NCBI RefSeq assembly: GCF_006546655.1
Contig: NZ_VIAQ01000010.1
Location: 1 to 64,000, forward strand
Source: Methanolobus vulcani
GTDB taxonomy: Archaea > Halobacteriota > Methanosarcinia > Methanosarcinales > Methanosarcinaceae
Length of the DNA: 64,000 nucleotides
Reading direction: 5' to 3'
In this document: positions 8,566 through 15,832 of the stretch, in pieces
How the letters are laid out: every line of letters begins with the position of its first letter
Position numbering within the stretch: position 1 is the stretch's first letter
The notes under the pieces: model-generated
The model's database searches: none
The model's input: the letters and a program-made list of their open reading frames with translations, nothing else
What the model was told of the DNA's origin: nothing
Position numbers and translations under genes: made by a program

Positions 8566-9741
8566 CTAATATACAAATTTCTTTTCCATTTCAGTCAGGT
8601 TCTCATGCCCATCTGCAGTTACAAGGATAAGGTCTTCAAGACGAATGCCGCCTACATCCGGATAATAGAGTCCTGGCTCAATGGTGATGATATTTCCTTC
8701 CTCCAGTTCCACATCACTGTTGCCAACAAAGGGAAGTTCATGGATCTCAAGACCGACTCCATGCCCAGTTGAATGAATAAAACCAACTGTTGAGCCTTCC
8801 CTTACTGTGTCATAACCTCTTTCCTTGAAAACATCACATACCTTGTTGTGTATGTCGCTGCATTTAACACTTGGTTTGACCATTTCAATTCCAGCTTTCT
8901 GAGCTTCAAGCACTGCATCGTACATGTCCTTGAGCTTATCAGACGGATTCCCGTTGAGAACAGTGCGGGTCATGTCAGCATAGTATCTTTCCCTTTTACT
9001 GCGAGGGAAAATATCTATGACCACTGGCTCGTCTGCCTTAATCGGGCCTTCACCTTCCCAGTGAGGATTAGCTGAACCTTTGCCGCCTGCAACGATGGTG
9101 CTGTCCGCCTCGCAACCATGTTCCAGAAGAGTGATATCGATTTCCTTGCGGATCATTTCTGATGTCAGGGCAAACCCGCAGTAATTGAGTATGCCTTCCA
9201 CATTTTCAGATTTTCTTATCATTTCCGCAGCTGCTTTCATTGCAGTGTTGCATGCATCCTGTACCTTTCGAACTATTTCTATCTCTGATTCGTCTTTCTT
9301 TGCCCGAAGCTGCAAAAACGGACTTTTAAGAGCCTGTATACTAAAGCCCTCTTCCTTAAGGGTCTGGGCAATATGGTATGGGAAATCTCTGGGTACGGCA
9401 ATGTGCCTTGCTCCTTCTTTTTGCAATATTTCAGCAATACAGTCACAATAAGCAAGACCGGGATCCTGTCTTGTCTTTACCTTTGACCTGTAATCACATC
9501 CCTGCAATGTACGAATGTCAGAAATCCTGGATTCCAGCTCAGCTCTGCCTTTTTCCATGTCAGATATCAGAAGGATTTCTTTTCCGTTCTTTATCTGAAT
9601 GTATGTAAATTCGTCTGATGCGGAAAAACGGGTTGCATAATAGATATCGGCATTGTTCGAGTTTCCTACCATCAGATATGCATCAGACTTGTGGCTTTCC
9701 AGTGTAGTGGAAATATCAATAGGAACGGTTGTTGAGGTCAT
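8566..9741 (-). CDS. M24 family aminopeptidase P / Xaa-Pro peptidase
   Basis: A creatinase-like N-terminal domain (about 1-140) precedes a pita-bread catalytic domain with the metal ligands of M24B peptidases: VVIDIFPRSKRERYYADMTRT (two Asp), GFIHSTGHGVGLEIHELP (His), IITIEPGLYYP (Glu) and GGIRLEDLILVT (Glu). It probably cleaves the bond before proline at peptide N-termini in the cytoplasm. The frame is open to 9855, but the ATG at 9741 (MTSTTVPID) is preferred because residues upstream show no family match and a promoter-like palindrome falls there. It is 31 nt upstream of map. Confidence 0.9.
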   Translation of the reverse strand: MTSTTVPIDISTTLESHKSDAYLMVGNSNNADIYYATRFSASDEFTYIQIKNGKEILLISDMEKGRAELESRISDIRTLQGCDYRSKVKTRQDPGLAYCDCIAEILQKEGARHIAVPRDFPYHIAQTLKEEGFSIQALKSPFLQLRAKKDESEIEIVRKVQDACNTAMKAAAEMIRKSENVEGILNYCGFALTSEMIRKEIDITLLEHGCEADSTIVAGGKGSANPHWEGEGPIKADEPVVIDIFPRSKRERYYADMTRTVLNGNPSDKLKDMYDAVLEAQKAGIEMVKPSVKCSDIHNKVCDVFKERGYDTVREGSTVGFIHSTGHGVGLEIHELPFVGNSDVELEEGNIITIEPGLYYPDVGGIRLEDLILVTADGHENLTEMEKKFVY

Positions 9742-9751
9742 AATATTATAT

Positions 9752-9765
9752 CTAGTAGCTACTAG
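9752..9765. promoter_or_regulatory. 14-bp perfect palindrome upstream of the M24 peptidase
   Basis: CTAGTAGCTACTAG is self-complementary over its full 14 bases and lies 11-24 nt before the chosen ATG of the M24 peptidase gene (9741). The position suits an operator covering the transcription start. No cognate regulator can be named. Confidence 0.45.
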
Positions 9766-9954
9766 TACAAAATTGTTATCAAATGTCTGATTGGAAGCTG
9801 ATAGCATTATATCCTGACAGAAATTGTTATTTTTTGACCATTGCTCCGAGTGCATAATTTGCTATTTTGCCATACATGATTCAGAGTTCTATGAACATAG
9901 AATACTGATATATCTACATTCTGGTTATATACAGCTCCATGAATAGCAAGTATT

Positions 9955-10344
9955 ATGCACAACGCAAACCAGTACGTTTCACAGTCCACAAATGTCTCTG
10001 ATTTCCTCAGGGATAGCAAATATATAATACTGTTTTACGTACTCGGGGATTTCCTGACAACAGCTCATGCGCTTAACTATGGATTCGAAGAGAATAACTT
10101 CCTGGCGGCAGTTATGCAGAACTATGGTGTGGGCTCTCTCCTTATACTTAAAGTCCTGTTCATTGGAATCGTGTACTGGAATTACAGTATGCTCAAAGAG
10201 GCAGATTCAAAGTGGACAGATCTTTTGTGGGGATTGTCAAGGAAAGTTATTGCATTCGTAGGTCTGTTTCTGGTGGTGAACAACCTGATGGTCATATTCA
10301 TGGAATGCAGCCTTGTGCAGATACTCCATACTGTGGCATTATGA
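9955..10344 (+). CDS. DUF5658 family membrane protein
   Basis: A 129-residue protein with about three or four membrane helices (IILFYVLGDFLTTAHAL, SLLILKVLFIGIVYWNY and VIAFVGLFLVVNNLMVIFM). The DxxTT plus downstream GFEENNF pattern in the first helix and loop is the signature of DUF5658, a family of unknown function common in methanogens. A TATA-like GGTTATATACAGC at about 9920-9933 sits roughly 26 nt before the ATG, so the transcript may be nearly leaderless. A tandem hairpin repeat begins just after the stop codon. Confidence 0.8.
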   Translation: MHNANQYVSQSTNVSDFLRDSKYIILFYVLGDFLTTAHALNYGFEENNFLAAVMQNYGVGSLLILKVLFIGIVYWNYSMLKEADSKWTDLLWGLSRKVIAFVGLFLVVNNLMVIFMECSLVQILHTVAL

Positions 10345-10659
10345 TGGTAAAAACGGGAAAACGTCCCAAAAACGACGCAAAACGGAAAAACGTTCCAAAA
10401 ACGATTAAAAACGGGGAGCCACCAATTTTATTACTTTTCTGAAACCGGATTTATTATTATGTTTTTATGTTGGCATAATCCTGCCAGCAGACCAATAGAT
10501 AGCACGATTAAAAGGCAACATCTATATGGCATTTAGATAGTGAAAAGAACGTCTATTGAGTTCATTCGTACCGTATACTTTTACTGACGTTTATCCAGGT
10601 CTTTAAAATTTAGCTGATAACAATGGTGAAAGATTGTTGTTACCTGAAAATTGATGAAA
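10345..10659. other. Gap after the DUF5658 gene
   Basis: Holds the tandem hairpin repeat at 10351-10415 and then AT-rich DNA without a credible gene. An inverted repeat, AACAAT at 10619-10624 against ATTGTT at 10633-10638, lies just beyond the stop codon of the minus-strand microprotein gene and may end its transcript. Confidence 0.5.
10351..10415. repeat. Two-and-a-half copies of a 29-bp repeat with covarying hairpin arms
   Basis: The unit AAAACGGRAAAACGTYCC plus spacer occurs twice at a 29-bp period, with a partial third copy (AAAAACGGGG). In copy one GGGA (10355-10358) faces TCCC (10364-10367) across AAACG; in copy two GGAA (10384-10387) faces TTCC (10393-10396) across the same AAACG. The arms differ by a paired change that keeps complementarity. 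It begins 7 nt after the DUF5658 stop codon. Confidence 0.75.
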
Positions 10660-10767
10660 CTAGTGGATTATAGCCGAGAAAACACCCACTGATAACATCA
10701 GAAGAAAATAAAGGGATGCCAGTAGAATTAACCTTGTTGCAGTGGATTTGCTGGCCTTGGAAAACAT
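10660..10767 (-). CDS. 35-residue single-helix membrane microprotein (copy 1)
   Basis: Reads ATG to TAG on the minus strand. The peptide opens MFSKASKSTATR, a basic Ser/Thr-rich head, and continues with one hydrophobic helix of about 20 residues (LILLASLYFLLMLSVGVFSA). A TATA-like element, TTTATATC on the minus strand (10799-10792), is centred about 29 nt before the ATG, so the mRNA would be leaderless or nearly so. It matches the microprotein at 11344 in length (35 residues each), layout and several positions of the helix. Function unknown; candidates are a small subunit of a membrane complex or a membrane regulator. Coding status rests on the paralogue and promoter, not on a database match. 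Confidence 0.6.
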   Translation of the reverse strand: MFSKASKSTATRLILLASLYFLLMLSVGVFSAIIH

Positions 10768-11343
10768 AACAGTCAATAAAAAGACAGATATGATATAAAT
10801 AGATTCCTGATTAGATCAAACTTCCTATTTTTAAAGAATATGTAAATTACATACGATAAAAAGAAAGCAGGACAGGACAGAGGCGCCAGTGAACACTTAT
10901 AATTACAGGAAGTCGTTTTTGAAGTAGCATTTGGAGAACACTAGAATAATCGAAGGCGTCCATCCGACCTGTCTGACCCCTAGATAGAGTCTATTATATA
11001 TCAATGTTACGAATATAAAAAATAGTAATATTTTGTATGCGTTTTGCATAATTTGTCATAATTATTACTAAACAATCCCGGATACTATACCAACATAAAA
11101 GTAAAAAACCTACATTTACGAATTTGTATTGAATTTTAAAACGATGTGGTTTGAAAAGCATAAAAGTAATTGGCAAATTAAGCTAAACACGGTAAACGGT
11201 CTTTAGACTTGCCATACGGTATTCATGCGGACTCGGAAGTGAATCTGGATAGACCTGGCATTTGGATTTAGGTTTAGTGTTGCTACTCAATAATACGTGA
11301 ACAACATTGTTACACAAAAAGAGCATTTTTGAGATAATACAAA
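10768..11343. other. Gap between the two microprotein genes
   Basis: No gene is supported. The stretch is AT-rich with a more GC-rich patch near 10940-10985. The promoter of microprotein 1 lies at its left end, and a near-palindrome GTGAACAACATTGTTACAC at 11298-11316 lies downstream of microprotein 2 on the minus strand. The longest open frame here has no ribosome site and an unlikely amino-acid composition. Confidence 0.5.
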
Positions 11344-11451
11344 TCATATGCTTGTAACGCCTGCAAAAATCACAATTCCAAAAAGAAGAGCGATATACAG
11401 GATTGCAAGCACCAGTGCTTTAGCAGCAATTATATTGCCGGAATTATTCAT
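11344..11451 (-). CDS. 35-residue single-helix membrane microprotein (copy 2)
   Basis: Reads ATG to TGA on the minus strand. A short polar head (MNNSGNIIAAK) is followed by one membrane helix (ALVLAILYIALLFGIVIFAG) and a four-residue tail. The head-helix layout, the total of 35 residues, the LY pair and the V(I)F(S/A) end of the helix line up without gaps with the microprotein at 10660. A TATA box (ACATATAAATAGC on the minus strand, 11493-11481) lies about 36 nt before the start, giving a leader of roughly 10 nt that contains GTGGT. Function unknown. Confidence 0.65.
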   Translation of the reverse strand: MNNSGNIIAAKALVLAILYIALLFGIVIFAGVTSI

Positions 11452-11613
11452 ATGTACCACATTCTAGCATTAAATGTACAGCTATTTATATGTAGTTAAA
11501 ATATGAAATTTATTAAAACTGTATAATAAATGACATTTGATAAAGTCGCAGATAAGTAATAAATCAAAACAAATGAGAAAAGTTACCCGGAAATTCCGGG
11601 ATTTGTTATTTAA

Positions 11614-11686
11614 CGCCCGAACCGGGATTCGAACCCGGGTCGGAGCCTCGACAGGGCTCCATGATAGGCCTCTACACTATTCGGAC
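11614..11686 (-). tRNA. tRNA-Asp (GUC)
   Basis: A 73-nt cloverleaf on the minus strand. The acceptor arms GTCCGAA and TTCGGGC pair with one G-T wobble; the anticodon stem is GAGCC/GGCTC around the loop CTGTCGA, giving anticodon GUC; the T arm is CCGGG-TTCGAAT-CCCGG; the discriminator base is G, as usual for tRNA-Asp. CCA is not encoded. A TATA box (TTTATATAC on the minus strand, near 11742-11732) lies 46-56 nt before the 5' end, so it has its own promoter and a leader of about 25 nt. Confidence 0.95.
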
Positions 11687-11771
11687 ATTCAAGTTGATTT
11701 CGCTTGTGAGCACCCCTAAAAGGAGGCTCTTGTATATAAAGCTTTTTGTGATTTATTCATGATTTTGAAAG

Positions 11772-11879
11772 TCCCGCCTCCCAGACTCGAACCGGGGACA
11801 TCGCGGTGCCTGCGCGTAATGTGACCATGCACATGAATCAAACTACAGCCGCGCACTCTACCAACTGAGTTAAAGCGGG
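11772..11879 (-). tRNA. tRNA-Tyr (GUA) with a 35-nt intron
   Basis: Acceptor CCCGCTT/AGGCGGG, D stem ACTC/GAGT, anticodon stem CGCGG/CCGCG, T arm CCCGG-TTCGAGT-CTGGG and discriminator A form a complete cloverleaf once an intron is removed. The anticodon loop reads C-T-GTA-G then is broken after position 37. The intron spans plus-strand positions 11808-11842, the canonical archaeal site cut by the splicing endonuclease at a bulge-helix-bulge. Exact cut points are inferred from the cloverleaf. CCA is not encoded. Confidence 0.95.
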
Positions 11880-12103
11880 TCTTACAAATCATGCTTCAGC
11901 ACGACAGTGCCGTGCGATGCAACACTCCAATACGCACAATCATACTTAGCTCTTTCGCCGTAAAATACGTTTGCACATACAGAGTATATAAAGAGAAGCA
12001 TCTAAATCTGGCAGAGTAAAAATCTGGAAATTTGAATAAAATCGTAATAATCTGAAAAACAAAAAAGAAGTGCCTATCAGTAACTGACAGGCACACTTCA
12101 GGA
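11880..12103 (-). promoter_or_regulatory. Promoter and leader of tRNA-Tyr
   Basis: A TATA-like TTTATATACTC on the minus strand (about 11993-11983) is the nearest promoter for tRNA-Tyr, which would give an unusually long leader of about 80 nt. That leader contains an inverted repeat, GCACG at 11899-11903 against CGTGC at 11911-11915, and no believable gene. The rest, toward 12103, is the 3' side of the AdoMet synthetase gene. Confidence 0.4.
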
Positions 12104-13300
12104 TTAGAAAGTATCCAGTTCGCCGTTGACGACCATCTTTGTGATCTTTGTAATATCGGCGAGCCAGTCATCCATAATGACCTCTACTTCTGACTTAATA
12201 GAGTTGAAATTCGCACCATCGCCAGGGATAATCTGTGCACTGGCTACAAACGGCTGGTCTATTGGCTGGCCAATCTGGGAAAGAAGCTTAATGTAAACGT
12301 CCTCTACATCAGGAACAGCCTTCACAATATCCTTTGCCATCTGGGTTGACAGCAGGTTGTATATCTTACCGATATGGTTAATCGGGTTCTTACCACTGGT
12401 TGCTTCCATACTCATTGGCCTGTTAGGAGTGATAAGTCCGTTACAACGGTTTCCACGGCCTACTGAACCATCATCACCCATTTCTGCAGAAGTACCGGTA
12501 ACTGTAAGGAACACAGAGTTTGCCTCAATGTTATCTGCTGCATTGATGTATGTTGTTACTTTGCGGTCTGTACGCTTAAGAGCAAGATCTGTAACATAAT
12601 CAACCATCTCTTCCTTGATATTCAGGTAGTGGTCCATATCATCAACGTAGCTTCCAACCATTCCACAACAGATGGTAAGCTGAATATCATCATTGTCTCT
12701 CAGACCCATTACCTTGATATCCGTACCAATTCCAGGAATCTTCTTCTTGAGATCGGTGATCAGCATCCTCTCTGAATCATAAACTATCTGTTCAAGTTCT
12801 GAGAAGGGAGCATGACCTACACCAAAGGAAGTATCGTTTGCCACAGGAACCCTGTCTCTCTGGAAAACATCTCTCAGGTCTGATGAACCTGTACCAAGCT
12901 TGCAGTCAAGAATTATGTCGCCTTCAAGGTCAAGGTCAACAATAGTGTTCCTGAGATAGTTCTTAGCTGCCTTCAATGCAACAGCCTCTGCAGGAATCTC
13001 AACACCATTGAATTCCTTGGTTGCCCTTCCTACAAGCAGAGTATAAATTGGCTGAATTACCTCTCCACCTCCAAACTGAGGGTTTGACCTTCCTGCCACA
13101 ATCTGAGTCTCATCGGTATTGTGGTGAAGAACTGCACCGCATTTTTCGATATATTCCTTGCATAGTGCACGGCTCATTGCCTCTGCCAGACCGTCTGAGA
13201 TACTGTCAGGGTGACCTACTCCCTTCCTCTCTACAAGCTCGATCTGCTGTTTTTCCACCGGCGTTTCGATCAGGTGTTCAACTTTGATGTTTCGCATCAT
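12104..13300 (-). CDS. mat: Archaeal S-adenosylmethionine synthetase
   Basis: Makes AdoMet from methionine and ATP. The archaeal class is very diverged from bacterial MetK; its marks are seen here: the N-terminal [20 protein letters not shown] (catalytic His and Asp), [21 protein letters not shown] and [18 protein letters not shown]-type motifs, and a length near 400 residues. AGAGGATTAAT precedes the tandem ATG codons at 13300 and 13297, so either may be used. It is divergent from the his operon, with 250 nt of AT-rich DNA between them. Confidence 0.96.
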   Translation of the reverse strand: MMRNIKVEHLIETPVEKQQIELVERKGVGHPDSISDGLAEAMSRALCKEYIEKCGAVLHHNTDETQIVAGRSNPQFGGGEVIQPIYTLLVGRATKEFNGVEIPAEAVALKAAKNYLRNTIVDLDLEGDIILDCKLGTGSSDLRDVFQRDRVPVANDTSFGVGHAPFSELEQIVYDSERMLITDLKKKIPGIGTDIKVMGLRDNDDIQLTICCGMVGSYVDDMDHYLNIKEEMVDYVTDLALKRTDRKVTTYINAADNIEANSVFLTVTGTSAEMGDDGSVGRGNRCNGLITPNRPMSMEATSGKNPINHIGKIYNLLSTQMAKDIVKAVPDVEDVYIKLLSQIGQPIDQPFVASAQIIPGDGANFNSIKSEVEVIMDDWLADITKITKMVVNGELDTF

Positions 13301-13487
13301 ATTAATCCTCTAGAAATTAATTAAAAGACAAATAAAAGAAGATAAATCAAATTGATTATGTATTCTTCGCTATATCAAGAACGTAATAAGTATATAATAT
13401 TTACCATCTGCAAATATGACTAGAAGTAATAATTTGCAGTTTTTTAAATTAATTATGAATAATCTAAGCTCAGCGTGAACTCTATAT

Positions 13488-13499
13488 GCTATAAAAGTC
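13488..13499 (+). promoter_or_regulatory. TATA box of the hisGAB operon
   Basis: GCTATAAAAGTC is a good archaeal TATA box and stands about 55-60 nt before the hisG ATG at 13551, which predicts a start of transcription near 13518 and a leader of about 33 nt. AGAAGGATCC just before the ATG can serve as the ribosome binding site. The remainder of the 13301-13550 gap is AT-rich and must also hold the promoter of the divergent AdoMet synthetase gene. Confidence 0.6.
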
Positions 13500-13550
13500 T
13501 TTCAAAGAACGTTCAATTGATACTGATTATAATTTCACAGAAGGATCCTC

Positions 13551-14405
13551 ATGATACGTATTGCAATACCCAATAAAGGGCGCTTACATGACCCTACCGT
13601 TAACCTCCTCAAAGAGGCAGGTCTTCCTGTACTTGAAGGAGGGACAAGAAAACTTTTTGCCAAAACAACAGACCCTGAAATTACATACCTTTTTGCAAGA
13701 GCAGCAGATATTCCGGAGTATGTACAGGACGGCGCTGCAGATGTAGGTATCACCGGCCTTGACCTCATCAATGAAACCGAATCTGATGTAGAGGTTTTGC
13801 TTGACCTTAAATTCGGTGGTGCAAGTCTGGTACTTGCAGTGCCTGAAGATTCCAAAATCAGCTCCTCAGCAGAACTTCAGGGAATGCGTGTTGCAACAGA
13901 ATTCCCAAATATCACTGCAAAATATTTTAAAAACCTTGGTGTTGATATCGAAGTAATAAAAGTCAGCGGTGCATGCGAGATGACACCACACGTAGGAATT
14001 GCCGATGCAATCGTCGATATTTCAAGTTCAGGGACAACTCTTGTGACCAATCATCTCAAAATGATAGAGAAAGTATTCACTTCATCAGTTTACCTCATCG
14101 CAAACAAAAAGACAAAAGCTGATAATGAGAAGATCGAACAGATTCAGACAGCTGTTGAAAGTGTACTCAGGGCAAAGGGCAAACGTTACCTTATGATGAA
14201 CGTTCCTGAAACCGAGCTTGAAACTGTAAAGAAGGTACTTCCTGGAATGGCAGGACCAACTGTAATGAAAGTTGAGTCTGATGATTCCATACTTGCAGTA
14301 CATGCTGTTGTCGATGCATCCAGTATTTTTGCAACCGTTGGCGAGCTTAAAAAAGCAGGCGCAAAAGATATTCTTGTAGTGCCAATTGAAAGAATGATGC
14401 CATAA
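13551..14405 (+). CDS. hisG: ATP phosphoribosyltransferase, long form
   Basis: First enzyme of histidine biosynthesis, joining ATP and PRPP. The periplasmic-binding-like catalytic fold is recognised from IRIAIPNKGRLHDP at the N-terminus, DVGITGLDLINE and the PRPP-binding VDISSSGTTLVTNHL motif. The 284-residue length and the C-terminal ACT-like domain (about 210-284, VPETELETVKKVLPGMAGPT onward) mark the long form, which is hexameric and feedback-inhibited by histidine and needs no HisZ. It leads a three-gene his operon. Confidence 0.96.
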   Translation: MIRIAIPNKGRLHDPTVNLLKEAGLPVLEGGTRKLFAKTTDPEITYLFARAADIPEYVQDGAADVGITGLDLINETESDVEVLLDLKFGGASLVLAVPEDSKISSSAELQGMRVATEFPNITAKYFKNLGVDIEVIKVSGACEMTPHVGIADAIVDISSSGTTLVTNHLKMIEKVFTSSVYLIANKKTKADNEKIEQIQTAVESVLRAKGKRYLMMNVPETELETVKKVLPGMAGPTVMKVESDDSILAVHAVVDASSIFATVGELKKAGAKDILVVPIERMMP

Positions 14406-14415
14406 CTGAGGTAAT

Positions 14416-15156
14416 ATGTCATTCGAAGTGATTCCTGCTGTTGATATGAGAAACGGCAAATGCGTACAACTCGTACAGGGTGTCCCCGGAAGTGAAATGG
14501 TTTCCATCGACGATCCGGTTGCTGTAGCAAAGGACTGGGTTTCCCAGGGTGCAAAGACCCTTCACCTCATTGACCTTGATGGTGCTATTGACGGAAAACG
14601 CAAGAATGCGCCAATTATCGAGAACATCGTGAAGGAATGCAAACCCCTTGGAATGAAAATCCAGGTAGGTGGCGGAATCCGTTCTTTTGAAAATGCTGCT
14701 GAACTTCTGAATATTGGTGTTGATAGAGTAATACTTAGTACTGCTGCCATCAACAACCCACAGCTTGTAAAAGAGCTTGCTGATGAGTTTGGAAGTGAAC
14801 ACATTAACGTGGCTCTGGATTCCAAGAATGGCAAAGTGGCCATTGATGGATGGAAAAAAGAATCCGAATTTACAGCCGTTGAAATGGGAATCAAATTTGA
14901 GGAACTTGGCGCAGGAAGTATACTATTTACTAACATAGACACCGAAGGACTGCTTCAGGGAGTGAATACTGCTCCTACCGAAGATCTGGTCAAATCCGTA
15001 AATATTCCTGTAATTGCATCAGGTGGAGTAACCAAACTTGAAGACCTTATTGCACTGAAGAATACCGGAGCAAAGGCAGTAGTTGTTGGAAGTGCATTAT
15101 ACACAGGAAAATTCACACTTCCAGAAGCAATAAATATTATCAATGAAGATTTATAA
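14416..15156 (+). CDS. hisA: ProFAR isomerase (phosphoribosylformimino-5-aminoimidazole carboxamide ribotide isomerase)
   Basis: A 246-residue beta/alpha barrel that carries out the Amadori isomerisation in histidine synthesis. The N-terminal VIPAVDMRNGKCVQLVQG-type strand with the catalytic Asp, the half-barrel phosphate motif VGGGIRS and the second one ASGGVTKLEDL are typical. The second catalytic Asp is expected in FTNIDTEGLLQG. GAGGTAAT lies just before the ATG; the gene starts 10 nt after hisG. Confidence 0.95.
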   Translation: MSFEVIPAVDMRNGKCVQLVQGVPGSEMVSIDDPVAVAKDWVSQGAKTLHLIDLDGAIDGKRKNAPIIENIVKECKPLGMKIQVGGGIRSFENAAELLNIGVDRVILSTAAINNPQLVKELADEFGSEHINVALDSKNGKVAIDGWKKESEFTAVEMGIKFEELGAGSILFTNIDTEGLLQGVNTAPTEDLVKSVNIPVIASGGVTKLEDLIALKNTGAKAVVVGSALYTGKFTLPEAINIINEDL

Positions 15157-15195
15157 AGCAGTCAATTATAGAGAAGATAATCAACAGGTGCACCC

Positions 15196-15771
15196 ATGAG
15201 AAAAGCAGAAATTTCACGGAAAACCAGCGAAACTGACATCTCCATTGAGCTTAACCTTGACGGAAAAGGTGTTGCAGACATAAGTACTGGAGTAGGGTTT
15301 TTTGACCATATGCTGACTGCTTTTACAAAACATGGGAACTTCGACCTCACTGTAAAAGCTAGCGGAGATCTCATTGTAGATGACCATCACCTGGTTGAAG
15401 ATACTGGCATAGTACTTGGACAGGTTCTGGCTGAAGCGCTTGGAAACAAGGCAGGCATTGCAAGATTTGGAGAAGCACGCATCCCCATGGATGAAGCACT
15501 TGCAACCGTTGCACTGGACCTTGGAGGACGCAGTTATCTTGTAATAGATGCAGAGTTCAAAGCTCCTAAAGTTGGTGAGTTCAGCACCCAGATGGTAGAT
15601 CATTTCTTTGAAGCTGTTGCCCAGAATGCAAAAATGAACATGCACGCTCATGTTTATGGTGACAACGACCACCACAAGATAGAAGCACTCTTCAAAGCCT
15701 TCGCCTATGCTCTCAGAAGAGCAGTGGTCGTCGAAGGAAATGAGATCAAAAGCACCAAAGGAGTGCTTTGA
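15196..15771 (+). CDS. hisB: Imidazoleglycerol-phosphate dehydratase
   Basis: Monofunctional HisB, 191 residues. The paired manganese motifs are present: [15 protein letters not shown] with [11 protein letters not shown] in the first half, and [16 protein letters not shown] with [14 protein letters not shown] in the second. The start ATG follows AGGTGC. It closes the hisG-hisA-hisB group, 39 nt after hisA. A hairpin lies 36 nt after the stop and probably ends the transcript. Confidence 0.96.
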   Translation: MRKAEISRKTSETDISIELNLDGKGVADISTGVGFFDHMLTAFTKHGNFDLTVKASGDLIVDDHHLVEDTGIVLGQVLAEALGNKAGIARFGEARIPMDEALATVALDLGGRSYLVIDAEFKAPKVGEFSTQMVDHFFEAVAQNAKMNMHAHVYGDNDHHKIEALFKAFAYALRRAVVVEGNEIKSTKGVL

Positions 15772-15806
15772 TCCTTTACTAAGACTCAGAACCTAATCTG
15801 TTTTGC

Positions 15807-15832
15807 AATTCCAATTTCATATTATTGGAATT
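15807..15832. terminator. Hairpin between convergent hisB and the MutS-like gene
   Basis: AATTCCAAT (15807-15815) is followed after 8 nt by its exact complement ATTGGAATT (15824-15832). The right arm covers the stop codon of the minus-strand MutS-like gene. A and T tracts on both sides fit a bidirectional terminator. Confidence 0.55.

Noticed and set aside
9742-9855. N-terminal extension of the M24 peptidase
   Set aside because: The added 38 residues do not fit the family and would overlap the palindromic promoter site.
10351-10415. Possible CRISPR array
   Set aside because: The repeats form a 29-bp period with no distinct spacers and only two full units, and no cas genes are near.
10994-11176. 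60-residue minus-strand frame in the microprotein gap
   Set aside because: Composition is rich in Ile, Tyr and Phe from AT-rich DNA, with no binding site or promoter.
11537-11719. 60-residue open frame covering tRNA-Asp
   Set aside because: It overlaps the tRNA-Asp gene on the opposite strand and has no ribosome site, so it is a shadow.
11896-12171. 91-residue frame between tRNA-Tyr and AdoMet synthetase
   Set aside because: It runs into the AdoMet synthetase gene in another frame and lacks a ribosome site.
14085-14802. Long minus-strand frames over hisG and hisA
   Set aside because: They are shadows of the plus-strand his genes, whose family motifs are unmistakable.
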